Below, piece by piece: positions 43,801 to 49,918 of a DNA stretch of 64,000 nt; within the stretch, counting starts at the first letter, position 1; each line of letters opens with the position of its first letter. Made by a program: the position numbers and the translations under genes. Below the pieces are notes generated by a model. That model ran no database searches. It was not told the DNA's origin and saw nothing but the letters and a program-made list of their open reading frames with translations. This DNA comes from Pseudomonas lijiangensis (GTDB taxonomy: Bacteria; Pseudomonadota; Gammaproteobacteria; Pseudomonadales; Pseudomonadaceae): contig NZ_CP076668.1 in assembly GCF_018968705.1 (NCBI RefSeq), positions 2,553,001-2,617,000 on the forward strand, given 5' to 3'.

Positions 43801-45971
43801 ATGGTGTTGCTAGCGAGGATGGGACCTATGGCTCTTCAACTGCGACTCAGGCTGCGGCAGGTCGGGATATCAACCTCGATGCCAGCAACGACATAAACCT
43901 TGTGGGTACTCAGGTTACGGCGGGTAGAGACATCGACCTCAATGCCGGCAACGACTTGAATATCCGTTCGGCACAGAATGAGAGCAACAGTGAAAGTGAC
44001 CGCCATAGCGGTGGCGGTGAGGTTGGTCTGACTTTCGGTTCTCAAGGCGTTGGTGTGTATGCCAGTGTCAGCATGGGCAAGGGTAATCTGGATCGTGAAA
44101 GCGCTCGCCAGCAGGATGCCAACCTCAATGCAGGTAACCAACTTGGCTTTACCAGTGGAAACGATACCAATGTAGCGGGTGCCACATTGCGTGGCGATGA
44201 GGTAGTTGGGCGTGTAGGTGGTGATCTCAATGTCTCTTCGGTGACTGACACCGGTAAGGTTGAAGGCAAGGAATTCGACATTAATGCCACCGTGACCATC
44301 GGACCGGGTGCGGGTGTCAGTGGCTCTGTTGGCTATGGCGCAACCAATGGTTCAACCAACTGGGTTGGGCAGCAGACGAGTATCACTGGCAAAGACAAGG
44401 TTGATATTCGTACCGAAAATCATACTCAGCTGGATGGTGCCCTGATTGCCTCCGATAGCGGCAACCTCAAGCTGGATACTGGAACGCTGGGCTTCAGCGA
44501 TATTGTGGGGAAAGACAAGGAGCATGGTTATTACCTGAATGTTGGGGGGACCTATAACCCGAGTGGTTCCGCTGCTCAGGACTCTAGCCAGGAAGGTAAA
44601 GGCGAAAAGTCCAAGAATGGCTGGAGTGTCGAGGGTTGGAACTATGAGAAGGACCGCGAGCAGATCGTACGAGCGACTGTCGGTGCTGGCGAAGTTGTAG
44701 TACGCAATGATGCAGAAACGGGAAGTGACTCTACTGCAGGGTTGAACCGTGATGTAAGCAAAGCGTACGAAATTACCAAGGATGAGGAGTCTCGTACTGA
44801 TCTCTACGTTTCTAAATCTTCTCTTGAGGCTGTATCAAACCCCAAAGCAACACTTCAGCAGTGGCAAAAAAACATTTCTCTCTATGGCGAAAATAGTAAA
44901 GAGGCTGTAGGAAAGCTGATTGATTTGCTTGTTTTGATGGCCTTGCTGCCTCAGGAGGCAGTATCAGGGAGGGGCGTGGAAACAGCAGAAGTCTTTGTTT
45001 TTGCAAGAGAAAATGAGCGGCAACTTTCTAGCCAAGACGCAGGAAAGAGAGCCGATAGGGTTCGATTGCTTTTAAATGCGGTAACACAAGGAGAAGCTGG
45101 TCCAGATAGCGAAGCTCTTGTGTCGCGTCTTTCAGCACTCGCTGCGGAAGATCCTGCTAAAGCAATGCGGGCAATTGGTTTGTTGGCCTCCTTGAATGAA
45201 GGAAGCAGTGGGGTATCGAATTTTGTTCCGATAGCTGCTTTGGGGGCGGGAGCGATTGCCGCTCTTGGTGGGGCTCTGGCGATAACGGCTACTACGCCAG
45301 AAAGCCAGGAACGCATGAAAGAAGCTGCTAACGCAGTTGTGAGTGCCGTCGCCAAATCAGGTCAAACGGCACAGATACAGACCAGTATGTCCATAGAAAT
45401 ATGGAAGTTCTTGTTCAATACGACCTTTCCGGTGCATCTGCTGGATGCTGAAAATAGCAGATTGGTAAACCCAATCGTCGAGGCTCAAGCTCCTAATCCT
45501 GCCAGTGGCGGGTACGCAGCGGGTTCTCCGATAACCACTCCGATTTCTACAGGTGGTAGTCCGGCTGTAGATCAGGCGGCGAATGACTATTCCAACCCCA
45601 TTGCAGAGCTTCCGGCTCCTGGGGTTATGAACCAAGAGGATGGTGCAAAAGACGCAGGTGATGCAAAAAACCTAGCGAGCTCTAATGGAAGACTTACCGC
45701 GCAAGAAATATCTAACGGTCATGCATTTGAAAAGCATGTGGTGCAGCAGGGTGAATATAAGGATTTAGGAATAACTACTCGCGAGCAGTTTGCTTTGCAT
45801 ATTGAAAGCATCGTTAATAATCCAAGCTTATTTCGTGAGCTAAGTGGCGGGCGAACTGCTTATTGGGATAGTGCCAGTGGTACGGTAGTTATTAAGAACC
45901 CTAAAGCAATTGATGGCGGCACTGCATTTCGCCCTGTGAATCGACAAGCTTACTTTGATGGATTGAGGTGA
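31872..45971 (+). CDS. Giant two-partner secretion exoprotein, CdiA / filamentous haemagglutinin type
   Basis: 4699 residues. Secreted TpsA-type effector that displays a C-terminal toxin to neighbouring cells. Domains: long signal (1-48, cut after WAQA); TPS secretion domain (about 60-300) with SHNQFQQYSVD and NPYGITCNGCGF (C163, C166); FHA-1 repeats (about 340-2540) of the LDN..G..S form; a non-repetitive Tyr-rich insert (about 2557-2790) with a CLDC pair (C2573, C2576), placed where CdiA has its receptor-binding and YP regions; FHA-2 (about 3127-4280) with AGRDVNI-type repeats; pretoxin (about 4284-4600, DVSKAYEITKDEESRTDLYVS) lacking VENN; toxin-like end (about 4604-4699) with HAFEKH, GRTAYWD and GTAFRP. 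No TpsB gene is adjacent. GC falls sharply at 39.5-40.25 kb and from about 41.9 kb on. A pure adhesin role is the alternative. Confidence 0.92.
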   Translation: MDAKHLAFLARQPSARVQSREHFWGLPKRGIALILANAMFWQPMWAQADGIVVSGSGTGLAQAGNGVPIVNIATPNATGLSHNQFQQYSVDAQGLILNNIAQQTGATQLGGIIVGNPNLNNGVAAQVILNEVVGANASQLKGYTEVAGQAARVIVANPYGITCNGCGFLNTPQVTLTTGKPVLDSNGGLVRFNVQNGSVAIEGLGLNADNVDQFDIITRSAKINAELHAKKLNIIAGRNDVDAQTLNATALADDGSAKPELAIDSSALGGMYVGAVKLVGTEAGVGVRLASNVAASAGDIQIDANGKLTLNQAVASGAVAVNANAVEVKGPLYAGTSLSVTTPGDLAIQQNVAARDVVTLSSTGQLTNTAIIEAGINPDNSRNTTGDVVLSAGNLTNTGSVVASRALQATASQTLNNQGGTLSGQASTRITATTLDNRQSGRILSQGGSVEVTASGVSNGQKGLISSAGALTINAASLDNQQGVVRSTGASTLTVTDAVVNQGGEVLSEAGLTLTSGRLDNSRSGRITGKGVTVTTGAFDNHQSGRLTSTEALRLTAAQVNNSEAGRIASAMALTAVVTGLDQHADGRLYSNGDVSLDLGNGHLNNQDGLITAPGQLLLTRLGTVDNQRGEISSAKGFTLAATSLDNTDGTVLSDEALIVRIDKALTNLRGLVSGKGVDLTAATLNNDSGEVSSEASLTLDVTGEVSNRQGLLSSAASTTLEAQSLDNAEGQVMADEELTVILAQALDNQAGTLGAGLGLDLRAASLDNRLAGAVLTDGQLDITLTGTLDNRTGGQVQAKGMLTLTSQVLNNQGGRVVGQDLLTVHSDSALNRGGVIRADQLMKLFIGDLDNSQTGLTAAQKGVITSQAGLEFIGQRLDNQNGLLNAVGVMTLQADTLLNGSGRIASQSDLTATVDTVSQQGGELVAQGTLTLTGQRLDNRAGGLVGATKALKLTVDDIDNRAGEVSSQVGVELIGDRLDNRDGGKVLAGTALQLLVERVINENKGLLFGQTLTLDGQRLDNAGGTLASQLAQILTLTGALNNRAGLLSSEAALTVKAASLDNTGGTLSSAGALKVTTDDALINQSGSITTDAALTVVSGSLDNSQKGKLSGQGATKVTTGAFDNRQGGQLTSRDTLELIAGQVINQSAGRIASALALTASVTSLDQQGGELFSNTTLSLDLNNGQLNNQGGLINSPGALLLKNLKAVDNQGGEISSAQAFTLKAQSLDNSGGKLLGSQALTLDLVEFFRNLKGTVSATGLTLDSDSLTNDEGLISSRAGMTLTVDQALSNVKGSVIADGDLDVSAATGNNAQGEISSQKALTAVIGNLQQQGGQLFALGSLSLTGDTLNNRLKGFVGAGEALTLTVEDIDNQGGEISSQKGITLTGQTLTNSGGQVLAQQALTLAIAKATTNRNDGVLSGKTGLTLTGASLDNTGGVISGLQGLGLDLSGALDNSQGLISSEGTLSLEAGSLTNTAGSVSSAGPLTLDIAGTLGNQGGELVTDDALTLTSTGLDNSLQGTVSAKGRVTIDTGDLDNSQKGRISSGERLDLTAARLTNHGGSIASQQALVASVSSLEQHKGSLTSATALSLDVNQGLLDNQGGLINAPGTLLLKNLKTVLNQGGEISSAQAFTLTAQSLDNSGGTLLSNQLLTLRIAQALNNVKGMIAAAGVDATAASLDNTGGTLTSRNALDLTVTGLLTNRDKGLINAAETLKITSGDLNNRAGQLLGTTALTLDSAALDTGAKGLINSQGTLTLTADSLSADTGGEVSALGTMTLVLKALSLDASRLIGNAGLSLDLNGADLDNRAGLITAKGPLTVKQVRDVNNQGGEISSAQAFTLTARTLDNSGGQLISSDLLTLNADSLLNQNGLISGWQGLDVTATSLDNRNRGTLSSRNGAVEVDLSGALLNSGNGALVSQTALTVTADSLDNRGGILSSGTGQTLTVTGLLNNSQSGLIDSGADLTLTANALDNSAGTLISTGKATLDLIGALTNTGGKLASGGDWLLKRSSAVHNQGGQLISQRLMTLTTGLLDNSTTGTVAANGTLLITATGKVLNHTDGLIYSQNAGVELDATSLDNTRGAVQAQSTLKVEVGEGVDNLNGRLIAQNGDLTVEAASLDNRGGLLSSLKGLFTAQISGVLKNGYDLAANRQGGVIQAQRLSLTALGGFDNYGGRVSASTGEALLTTANLDNRNGGIYAKGLVRVIAKDLDNSGDNDGQIAGGQVDLRLTGDLNNRLGIIESDSTLAIKAASLDNQTGQIRSLGTLDAADFQIGTLFDNRRGTVEVANSNLILNAASFLNANGSLLHAGAGTFGLSTANLMQAGGNLVTRGGLTVTADSWTNSSVIQAGRLTVNVGTFNQTASGQLLASSAFVGTGGSWTNEGVIASDGTLSLNLTGGYGGGGRTSSLGTLGLTASQLALTSTASLTGGARTELNITGLASNYGRITSAADLIVNAGSVTNYGTLGATQNLTFNTASLLNSQGLIFSGGDMQANVGSLSNLKGDFYALNNLTIKGYGAERANQVSNISGSMESGGNFAISATAFENRTEGSDGQQASTAGRTLVKGVMAINCLDCGRGFLVDHVVREYFEGGQDTDVTASALLASGQNFTFDGGGFLNSKSTIRAAGNIVINADSFKNVGSIGGVVERTRIYRSSDWYTVEYAKGYNERNNPDYPNVYYVDGGGELRLGIVVGDILDAGSDTTYQYISYRIIDAVTSAPVNSVPYMYYPDTNDINRGMPSLYDRSDLVDIPDVIKSLELISDVEKIVDGGSAARSAVIQSGGSVSITATQNLQNSVIRQDYTAAGGTSKVQGTSPSGTSTAIIRVNAQLPPDLSQQQVNPLTLPGFSLPTGQNGLFRLSAQTGSNAAATQTSTAPQNWTLGSASVSVAQREQTVSDTQSRALQFGTVGQVSTTTRQLADVVRQNSGLSANASAFDSSAPVDSVSNLKLTGHSADLTGVTQVANVQALPGSSNATSQVARVQGLPGSTTPSNPHKYLIETNPVLTDLRQFMSSDYLLAGLGYDPEASAKRLGDGLYEQRLVQQAIVARTGQAFLAGQTSNEAQLKYLMNNAIASKEQLNLAIGVTLSPPQVAALTHDIVWLEEHEVNGEKVLVPVLYLAQANNRLGPTGALIAGNDVTLIAGDELDNVGTLHATNNLSATAGTNLVNVGLIEAGNRLDLLAGNDLINKAGGILYGRDVTLTATRGDVINERTVTRAVGATGYQDFADSAARIESASDLTVKAGRDVMNIGGTLQAGRDLSLIAGRDVNIGAAQTETARAQGANTQSSITQIGSNISAGRDLIAQSGRDISIIASNIDAKRDIAMAATENLTLSSAADEQHSSSKAKKSTSQQDRIDQVSASMNAGGNVALSAGNSMAIIASHIQGGGDLDIDAAQNLTITSAADEQHSYSKTKKVTSQQDRITQVSSTLSAGGNVALGSGKDMEIIASHVRGGGDVDIDAAQDLTITSAMDESASFYSKKSKGSFGRGSSKQQESYDSTNVASIIEAGGDLTVNTSKSVDDGIVLEGGHNVTVIGSQLRAGEDLLVGATNDVAVLSGVEEHGSYSKKTKSGFLGLSKSGKSQLTTTASQVASELEADNDVVIAAGNDVRLRASETSAGNDVELRAGLVNDSGDINLVSANDTAYSRSEEYKKKTGLSVSGGFLSISSAKEAGREAQSSTSVGSNVSADRDATLQTTRDINVLGSGISAGRTVSLNAGRDVNIAAAQNESAEQQWSKNKQVGLGVAGNDNGVSLFIGADSLQEKARFEQQTAAASQVSAGQDLVINAKRDINQIGSDLNASNDIDLTAGRNINIDAAREAQLVEQQRETERSGLGVSLNHNYGKTKDAVNGAGQGDDAVSQGSSTLKGIDAIGQFLAGPTADVKLGNSKQSTSQEIIEQTSRSSTLNAGNDVNMTAGNDVTVKGAQLQAGRDINIKGRDITLDVAKDSISQESSQSESWGGIHGGTSGGFKLGIGGSYGVASEDGTYGSSTATQAAAGRDINLDASNDINLVGTQVTAGRDIDLNAGNDLNIRSAQNESNSESDRHSGGGEVGLTFGSQGVGVYASVSMGKGNLDRESARQQDANLNAGNQLGFTSGNDTNVAGATLRGDEVVGRVGGDLNVSSVTDTGKVEGKEFDINATVTIGPGAGVSGSVGYGATNGSTNWVGQQTSITGKDKVDIRTENHTQLDGALIASDSGNLKLDTGTLGFSDIVGKDKEHGYYLNVGGTYNPSGSAAQDSSQEGKGEKSKNGWSVEGWNYEKDREQIVRATVGAGEVVVRNDAETGSDSTAGLNRDVSKAYEITKDEESRTDLYVSKSSLEAVSNPKATLQQWQKNISLYGENSKEAVGKLIDLLVLMALLPQEAVSGRGVETAEVFVFARENERQLSSQDAGKRADRVRLLLNAVTQGEAGPDSEALVSRLSALAAEDPAKAMRAIGLLASLNEGSSGVSNFVPIAALGAGAIAALGGALAITATTPESQERMKEAANAVVSAVAKSGQTAQIQTSMSIEIWKFLFNTTFPVHLLDAENSRLVNPIVEAQAPNPASGGYAAGSPITTPISTGGSPAVDQAANDYSNPIAELPAPGVMNQEDGAKDAGDAKNLASSNGRLTAQEISNGHAFEKHVVQQGEYKDLGITTREQFALHIESIVNNPSLFRELSGGRTAYWDSASGTVVIKNPKAIDGGTAFRPVNRQAYFDGLR
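33421..37700 (+). repeat. Long-period homologous repeats in the FHA-1 coding region
   Basis: A module containing the GEISSA-type segment recurs near 33760, 35510, 36742 and 37363, with surrounding sequence (LLLKNLK, GGLIN, LDNSGG) also shared. Copies two and three are the closest, over more than 120 bases. Such similarity invites recombination or assembly collapse. Confidence 0.8.
41871..42272 (+). repeat. Tandem 201-bp repeat in the FHA-2 coding region
   Basis: Units 41871-42071 and 42072-42272 each encode 67 residues with ADEQHS, TSQQDRI and GGGD-DIDAAQ in the same order. A diverged third unit begins at 42273. The length is an exact multiple of three, so unit gain or loss keeps the frame. 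Confidence 0.85.
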
Positions 45972-46186
45972 TTTCTGGAGGGGGCGTAATTTGGTGAGTA
46001 CTGGTTTTTATGGGGATGGAGCGGTCATGGGGTATGCTCTAAATGAGAATATTTAATGTGTTAAGTGGCGGGGTGGCGCTTGATGTGATATTGTCAATAG
46101 CGGTTTTTTAAGAGCCCTAAAGCACTCGATAAAGGTGTCTAAGTTTTTTTGTGGATGAGAAGTTTTTAATGTTTGGAGGTGTGACT

Positions 46187-46396
46187 GTGGAAAATATTAG
46201 TTGTTCACATGATTTGGCGAGTGTTAGCCTTAGTCGAGAAGAGCTGCTGGTCCTGAACTCAGCTTTAAATGAAATATGTAACGGGATAGAAATTTTTGAG
46301 TTTGAAACGCGAGTCGGTGCGGATCATGAGTTTGTTGTAAGTCTGCTTCAAAAGATTGGTTTTTTGCTTGACGATATGGATCAACAAGTAAGCTGA
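46187..46396 (+). CDS. Probable CdiI-type immunity protein
   Basis: 69 residues from a GTG at 46187, which has GGAGG seven bases upstream; earlier in-frame GTGs at 46151 and 46181 are weaker choices. Acidic and helical: SLSREELLVLNSALNEICNGIEIFEFETRVG, split by a turn, ends LLDDMDQQVS. Small ORFs with the SREEL..L.NALNEICNGI pattern are, from memory, common next to CdiA-type toxins. It lies 215 bases after the giant exoprotein in very AT-rich DNA, the expected place and composition for an immunity gene exchanged with its toxin. Function is inferred. Confidence 0.7.
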   Translation: MENISCSHDLASVSLSREELLVLNSALNEICNGIEIFEFETRVGADHEFVVSLLQKIGFLLDDMDQQVS

Positions 46397-46538
46397 TCTG
46401 TAATGGACTTTTGGCATGTTGATGTTTGCCTTGTGCTGGTGTTTTTCAGCCTATTTGCAAACTGCCCGTTGACGGCTCGATAGCCAAAAAGTCTTATTTT
46501 TTAAGAGCAGGCTTGAGTATGCGAAATGACGAAAGTAC

Positions 46539-47108
46539 TCACAACCCCACCTTATAAACAACCTGCCCCCGCTCCAGCGGATCCGGATGACACTCAAACC
46601 CCAACGACCGCGCCAGATTAAACATCCTTGCATTCTTCACCGCGTCTATCGAAAACATCCTGTAAAACCCGTTCAACCGCGCAGCATTCATAAGGTGCTG
46701 CATCAGCAACTTGCCCAGCCCGAGATCTTGCCATTTTTCGGCGACCACGACGGCGCATTCGCAGCAGGAGTCGCCTTCTGTCGCGGCGTAGCGGCTCAGG
46801 CCTATTTCGGTCAGTTGGTTGTTGTCTTCCATGATCAGGGCGACGTAGGTCATGCGCTGTTGGTAGTCGGTGTCCATGATCTGGTCGAGGGCCAGCGGGG
46901 CGGGTTCGTTGTTGGGGGAGAGGAAGCGGAAGTGTTGTGTCTGTGGCGAGAGGCGTGTGATGAATTCGAATGCTCGTTGCCGGTCGTCTTCCTGGATCGG
47001 TCTGATCAGCAGGTGGGTGCCGTCGTTCAGTTCTTCGATCCAGTGGATGAAGCGCAGCTCAGGGGCGTAGAGGTCGTCGCTGATCGAGTCGCTGGTGACG
47101 GTGTTCAT
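46539..47108 (-). CDS. GNAT-family N-acetyltransferase
   Basis: 189 residues. The acetyl-CoA site is visible as VVAEKWQDLGLGKLLMQHLMNAA (Q/RxxGxG/A type). Earlier the sequence has GTHLLIRPIQEDDRQRAFEFI. The related domain occurs at the C-terminus of protein lysine acetyltransferases, here stand-alone. AGAGGA lies before the ATG. Substrate unknown. It converges towards the immunity gene, and nothing suggests it belongs to the CDI locus. Confidence 0.87.
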   Translation of the reverse strand: MNTVTSDSISDDLYAPELRFIHWIEELNDGTHLLIRPIQEDDRQRAFEFITRLSPQTQHFRFLSPNNEPAPLALDQIMDTDYQQRMTYVALIMEDNNQLTEIGLSRYAATEGDSCCECAVVVAEKWQDLGLGKLLMQHLMNAARLNGFYRMFSIDAVKNARMFNLARSLGFECHPDPLERGQVVYKVGL

Positions 47109-47294
47109 GTCTATCCTCTGGGGCCGTGCGTCGATTGAGCAGGCGGTTTACCTATCTTTTACGCTTCGGCACCTTCAGGTCATGATCCAGATCAATACTT
47201 CTGTTTGCCCTGTCTGCGTGTAGACTGCCTGCCGTTTGTTCATCGCAGTCTTTGCCTGATGGACGTTTCCACTTCATTGATTCAAGGCGTGCAT

Positions 47295-48245
47295 ATGGAT
47301 CTGCGACAACTCGAGGCTTTTGCGGCTGTCATGTCGGCGGGCAGTGTGACGGCGGCGGGGAAGATGCTGGGGCGTTCGCAACCCTCGGTGACCCGTGCCA
47401 TCCAGGAGTTGGAGCTGGAGCTGGGTTTTGCCTTGTTCGAGCGCAGTGGGCCGAAGGTCACGCCTTCGCAGAAGGCGTTCATGATGTATGCCGAGGTGGA
47501 GAGTGCGCTGCTGGGTATTCGCAATATCCGGCAGCGCGCGCAGCATATTGCGCTGGACGAGAACCGGCAGATCAAGCTGGTGGCGATACCGGCGCTGGCG
47601 GCGGGTTTGTTGCCGCTGGCCTTGTCCCGTTTGCCGGATGATCTGCGCCCGCAGCATATCCAGTTGCACAGCATGTCCCCTGAAAATGTCGTGCAGGCGG
47701 TGCTTTCCAAGACCATGGATCTGGGCGCAGTCAGCCTGCCGCTGGAGCATCGCGGGCTGGATATTCACTGGATCGGTGAGTCGCCTTGCGTTGCCGTGCT
47801 GGCTGCGGATTCTCCGCTGGCCCGTTTCGATGTCTTGCCGATGCAGGTTCTGGCCAGCCAGACGCTGATTACCATGTCCAACCCTTATCGTTTTCGACGC
47901 CGTATCGACAAGGCTTTTCAGGATGTCGGCGGCGCTGTGCCGCACATGCTCGATACCAATACGTCGCTGATTGCCATGCAGATGGCGCGGGTGGGGCTGG
48001 GTGTGGCGCTGGTCGATCCGTTCACTGCGCTGGGTGTGCCGGTGGATGGGGTGGTGGTGCGGCCGGTCGAGTTCAATATCCCGTTCTTCTTCGGTCTGGT
48101 TTCGGCGTTCGCCAGCCCGCTGTCCGACGTGGCGCAGGCGCTGGTGACGGAGCTTGCTGCATCGGCTCAGGCCTTGCTGCCCTCCGTGATCATGCATGCC
48201 CCCAGCGAGCATGACGCTCTGTTGCAGAGCATTTACGCCGGTTGA
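47295..48245 (+). CDS. LysR-family transcriptional regulator
   Basis: 316 residues from the ATG at 47295; a 30-residue upstream extension is Cys-rich and unlikely. The N-terminal HTH is MDLRQLEAFAAVMSAGSVTAAGKMLGRSQPSVTRAIQELE; the substrate domain follows (QIKLVAIPALAAGLLPLAL). It resembles opine/arginine-type LysR regulators in the ordering of its domain. It lies directly upstream of a flavin monooxygenase-ABC transporter operon on the same strand, and probably controls it. Confidence 0.9.
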   Translation: MDLRQLEAFAAVMSAGSVTAAGKMLGRSQPSVTRAIQELELELGFALFERSGPKVTPSQKAFMMYAEVESALLGIRNIRQRAQHIALDENRQIKLVAIPALAAGLLPLALSRLPDDLRPQHIQLHSMSPENVVQAVLSKTMDLGAVSLPLEHRGLDIHWIGESPCVAVLAADSPLARFDVLPMQVLASQTLITMSNPYRFRRRIDKAFQDVGGAVPHMLDTNTSLIAMQMARVGLGVALVDPFTALGVPVDGVVVRPVEFNIPFFFGLVSAFASPLSDVAQALVTELAASAQALLPSVIMHAPSEHDALLQSIYAG

Positions 48246-48362
48246 AGCCCGGCAGCGAGCGTCGTGCTTATGCGCCTTTCTGATTTCTTATCGTTTTAAG
48301 CTATATCAATATTCATTTTTTGCCGTTGTAGTAATAAATATCAGCTTTTAGTATTCGTTTTT

Positions 48363-48387
48363 TGAATTCATAAGCCTTATGAATTCA
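48363..48387. promoter_or_regulatory. Perfect 11-bp-arm palindrome upstream of the monooxygenase operon
   Basis: TGAATTCATAA and TTATGAATTCA separated by GCC. It lies 71 bases before the first gene, in the AT-rich 212-base gap after the LysR gene. It may be an operator, or a terminator hairpin of the LysR transcript, though no T-run follows. Confidence 0.5.
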
Positions 48388-48457
48388 GTAATTGTGAGTT
48401 TGGAGCGTTTTTTGTATGGATTCGCTCTATCCATGATCTTCAGCACGAGTACTGAAA

Positions 48458-49918
48458 ATGCCCGATACAAACGCACCGATTGGCCTTGCCGCCCTGCAGG
48501 CCCGGCTCAAGCAGGATCTGGAGTGGCTGGATCTGCCAGCCTCGCCTTGGGTCAAGCCGCGTTTGCATCAGGATGCCCCGGTACTGGATGTTGCGATCAT
48601 CGGTGGCGGAATGGCCGGCTTGGCGCTGGCAGCCGAGTTGCGTCATCTGGGTGTGGTGACGACGATTTTCGATCAGTCCCCAACCGGTTTTGAAGGCCCG
48701 TGGGCGACCACGGCGCGCATGGAAACCCTGCGTTCACCCAAGCAACTGACCGGTCCGGCGCTGGGTTTGCCGGCCCTGACATTCCGTGCCTGGTTCGAGG
48801 CGCAGTTCGGGCTTGAGGCCTGGAATGCGCTGGACAAGATCCCGCGTCTGCAATGGGCGGATTACCTGCGCTGGTATCGCAAGGTGCTGGATCTGGATGT
48901 GCGCAATGAGCACCGGGTCAGCCGCGTTCAGCCTCGCGCCGATGGTCTGGTCGAGCTGGATATCGTCAGCCCCGGCCACAATCAGCACTATGTAGCCCGG
49001 CATGTGGTGCTGGCGACCGGGCGTGATGGCCTCGGCGGCCCTTGGGTGCCGGATTTTGCTCATGAGCTGCCTCGCGATGTATGGGCGCACTCGGCCGATG
49101 GTTTGCAGGATGACTGGTTTGTCGGCAAGCGGGTGGCCGTGATCGGTGGTGGTGCTTCGGCCATGGACAGCGCTGCCACGGCACTGGAGGCGGGCGCGCA
49201 GAAGGTTGACTTGCTGATACGTCGTGCAGAGTTGCCGAGGGTCAACAAAGGCAAGGGCGCGGGTAATCCGGGTATGACCCACGGTTACTGGCGTTTGCCG
49301 GACAGCTGGAAGTGGCGCATCCGCCGTTACCTCAATGCCCAGCAAGTACCTCCACCCCGTGGCAGCACGCAGCGGGTTTCCCGTTCACCCGACTCGCGCT
49401 TTCTGCTTAACAGCCCGGTTGTTTCGGTCCGGCAGAACGAGTCCGGCGCGCTGGTGGTGCGTACGCCCAATGCGAAGCTGGAGTACGACTTTCTGGTCTT
49501 TGCTACAGGCTTTCGGACCGACTTCAACCTGCGCCCCGAGTTCTCTTCTTTCGCCAGGCACATTCAGGTCTGGAGCGATCGCTTCGAGGCACCGGAGGAT
49601 GAGTTCGATGCCGAGCTGGGTTCCCTACCGGATCTGGGAACCTGTTTCGAGTTTCAGCAGAAAACCCCAGGCGCGTGTCCGGGGATCGAGAAAATTCATT
49701 GCTTCAATTACCCGGCAGCCCTGAGTTACGGGGCGGTATCCGGGGACATTCCGGCCATCAGCGAAGGCGCCAAGCGCCTGGCTCATGGGCTGGCAGGGCA
49801 GTTGTTCAACGAGGACATCGATTTGCATTTTGCCTCCATGCAGAGCTACAACGAGCCCGAATTGCTGGGCGACGAATGGGTCGCCGGTGCGCCCACAGCC
49901 CAAGAGTTGCTCGGATGA
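48458..49918 (+). CDS. FAD/NAD(P)-binding flavoprotein monooxygenase-like
   Basis: 486 residues. Two nucleotide-binding motifs are present: VAIIGGGMAGLALAAEL (about 46-62) for FAD and VAVIGGGASAMDSAATAL (about 227-244) for NAD(P)H. FATGFRTDFNL (about 347) is the ATG-type motif of class B flavin monooxygenases. The enzyme probably oxygenates a small organic substrate in the cytosol. Its stop overlaps the ABC permease start (ATGA), so it leads an operon of seven or eight genes that import and process the same compound. The substrate is unknown. Confidence 0.85.
   Translation: MPDTNAPIGLAALQARLKQDLEWLDLPASPWVKPRLHQDAPVLDVAIIGGGMAGLALAAELRHLGVVTTIFDQSPTGFEGPWATTARMETLRSPKQLTGPALGLPALTFRAWFEAQFGLEAWNALDKIPRLQWADYLRWYRKVLDLDVRNEHRVSRVQPRADGLVELDIVSPGHNQHYVARHVVLATGRDGLGGPWVPDFAHELPRDVWAHSADGLQDDWFVGKRVAVIGGGASAMDSAATALEAGAQKVDLLIRRAELPRVNKGKGAGNPGMTHGYWRLPDSWKWRIRRYLNAQQVPPPRGSTQRVSRSPDSRFLLNSPVVSVRQNESGALVVRTPNAKLEYDFLVFATGFRTDFNLRPEFSSFARHIQVWSDRFEAPEDEFDAELGSLPDLGTCFEFQQKTPGACPGIEKIHCFNYPAALSYGAVSGDIPAISEGAKRLAHGLAGQLFNEDIDLHFASMQSYNEPELLGDEWVAGAPTAQELLG

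Noticed and set aside
44284..45680. VENN motif marking a classical CdiA pretoxin
   Set aside because: I looked for VENN and did not find it. The boundary is defined by composition and a DVSKAYEI..DLYVS segment instead.
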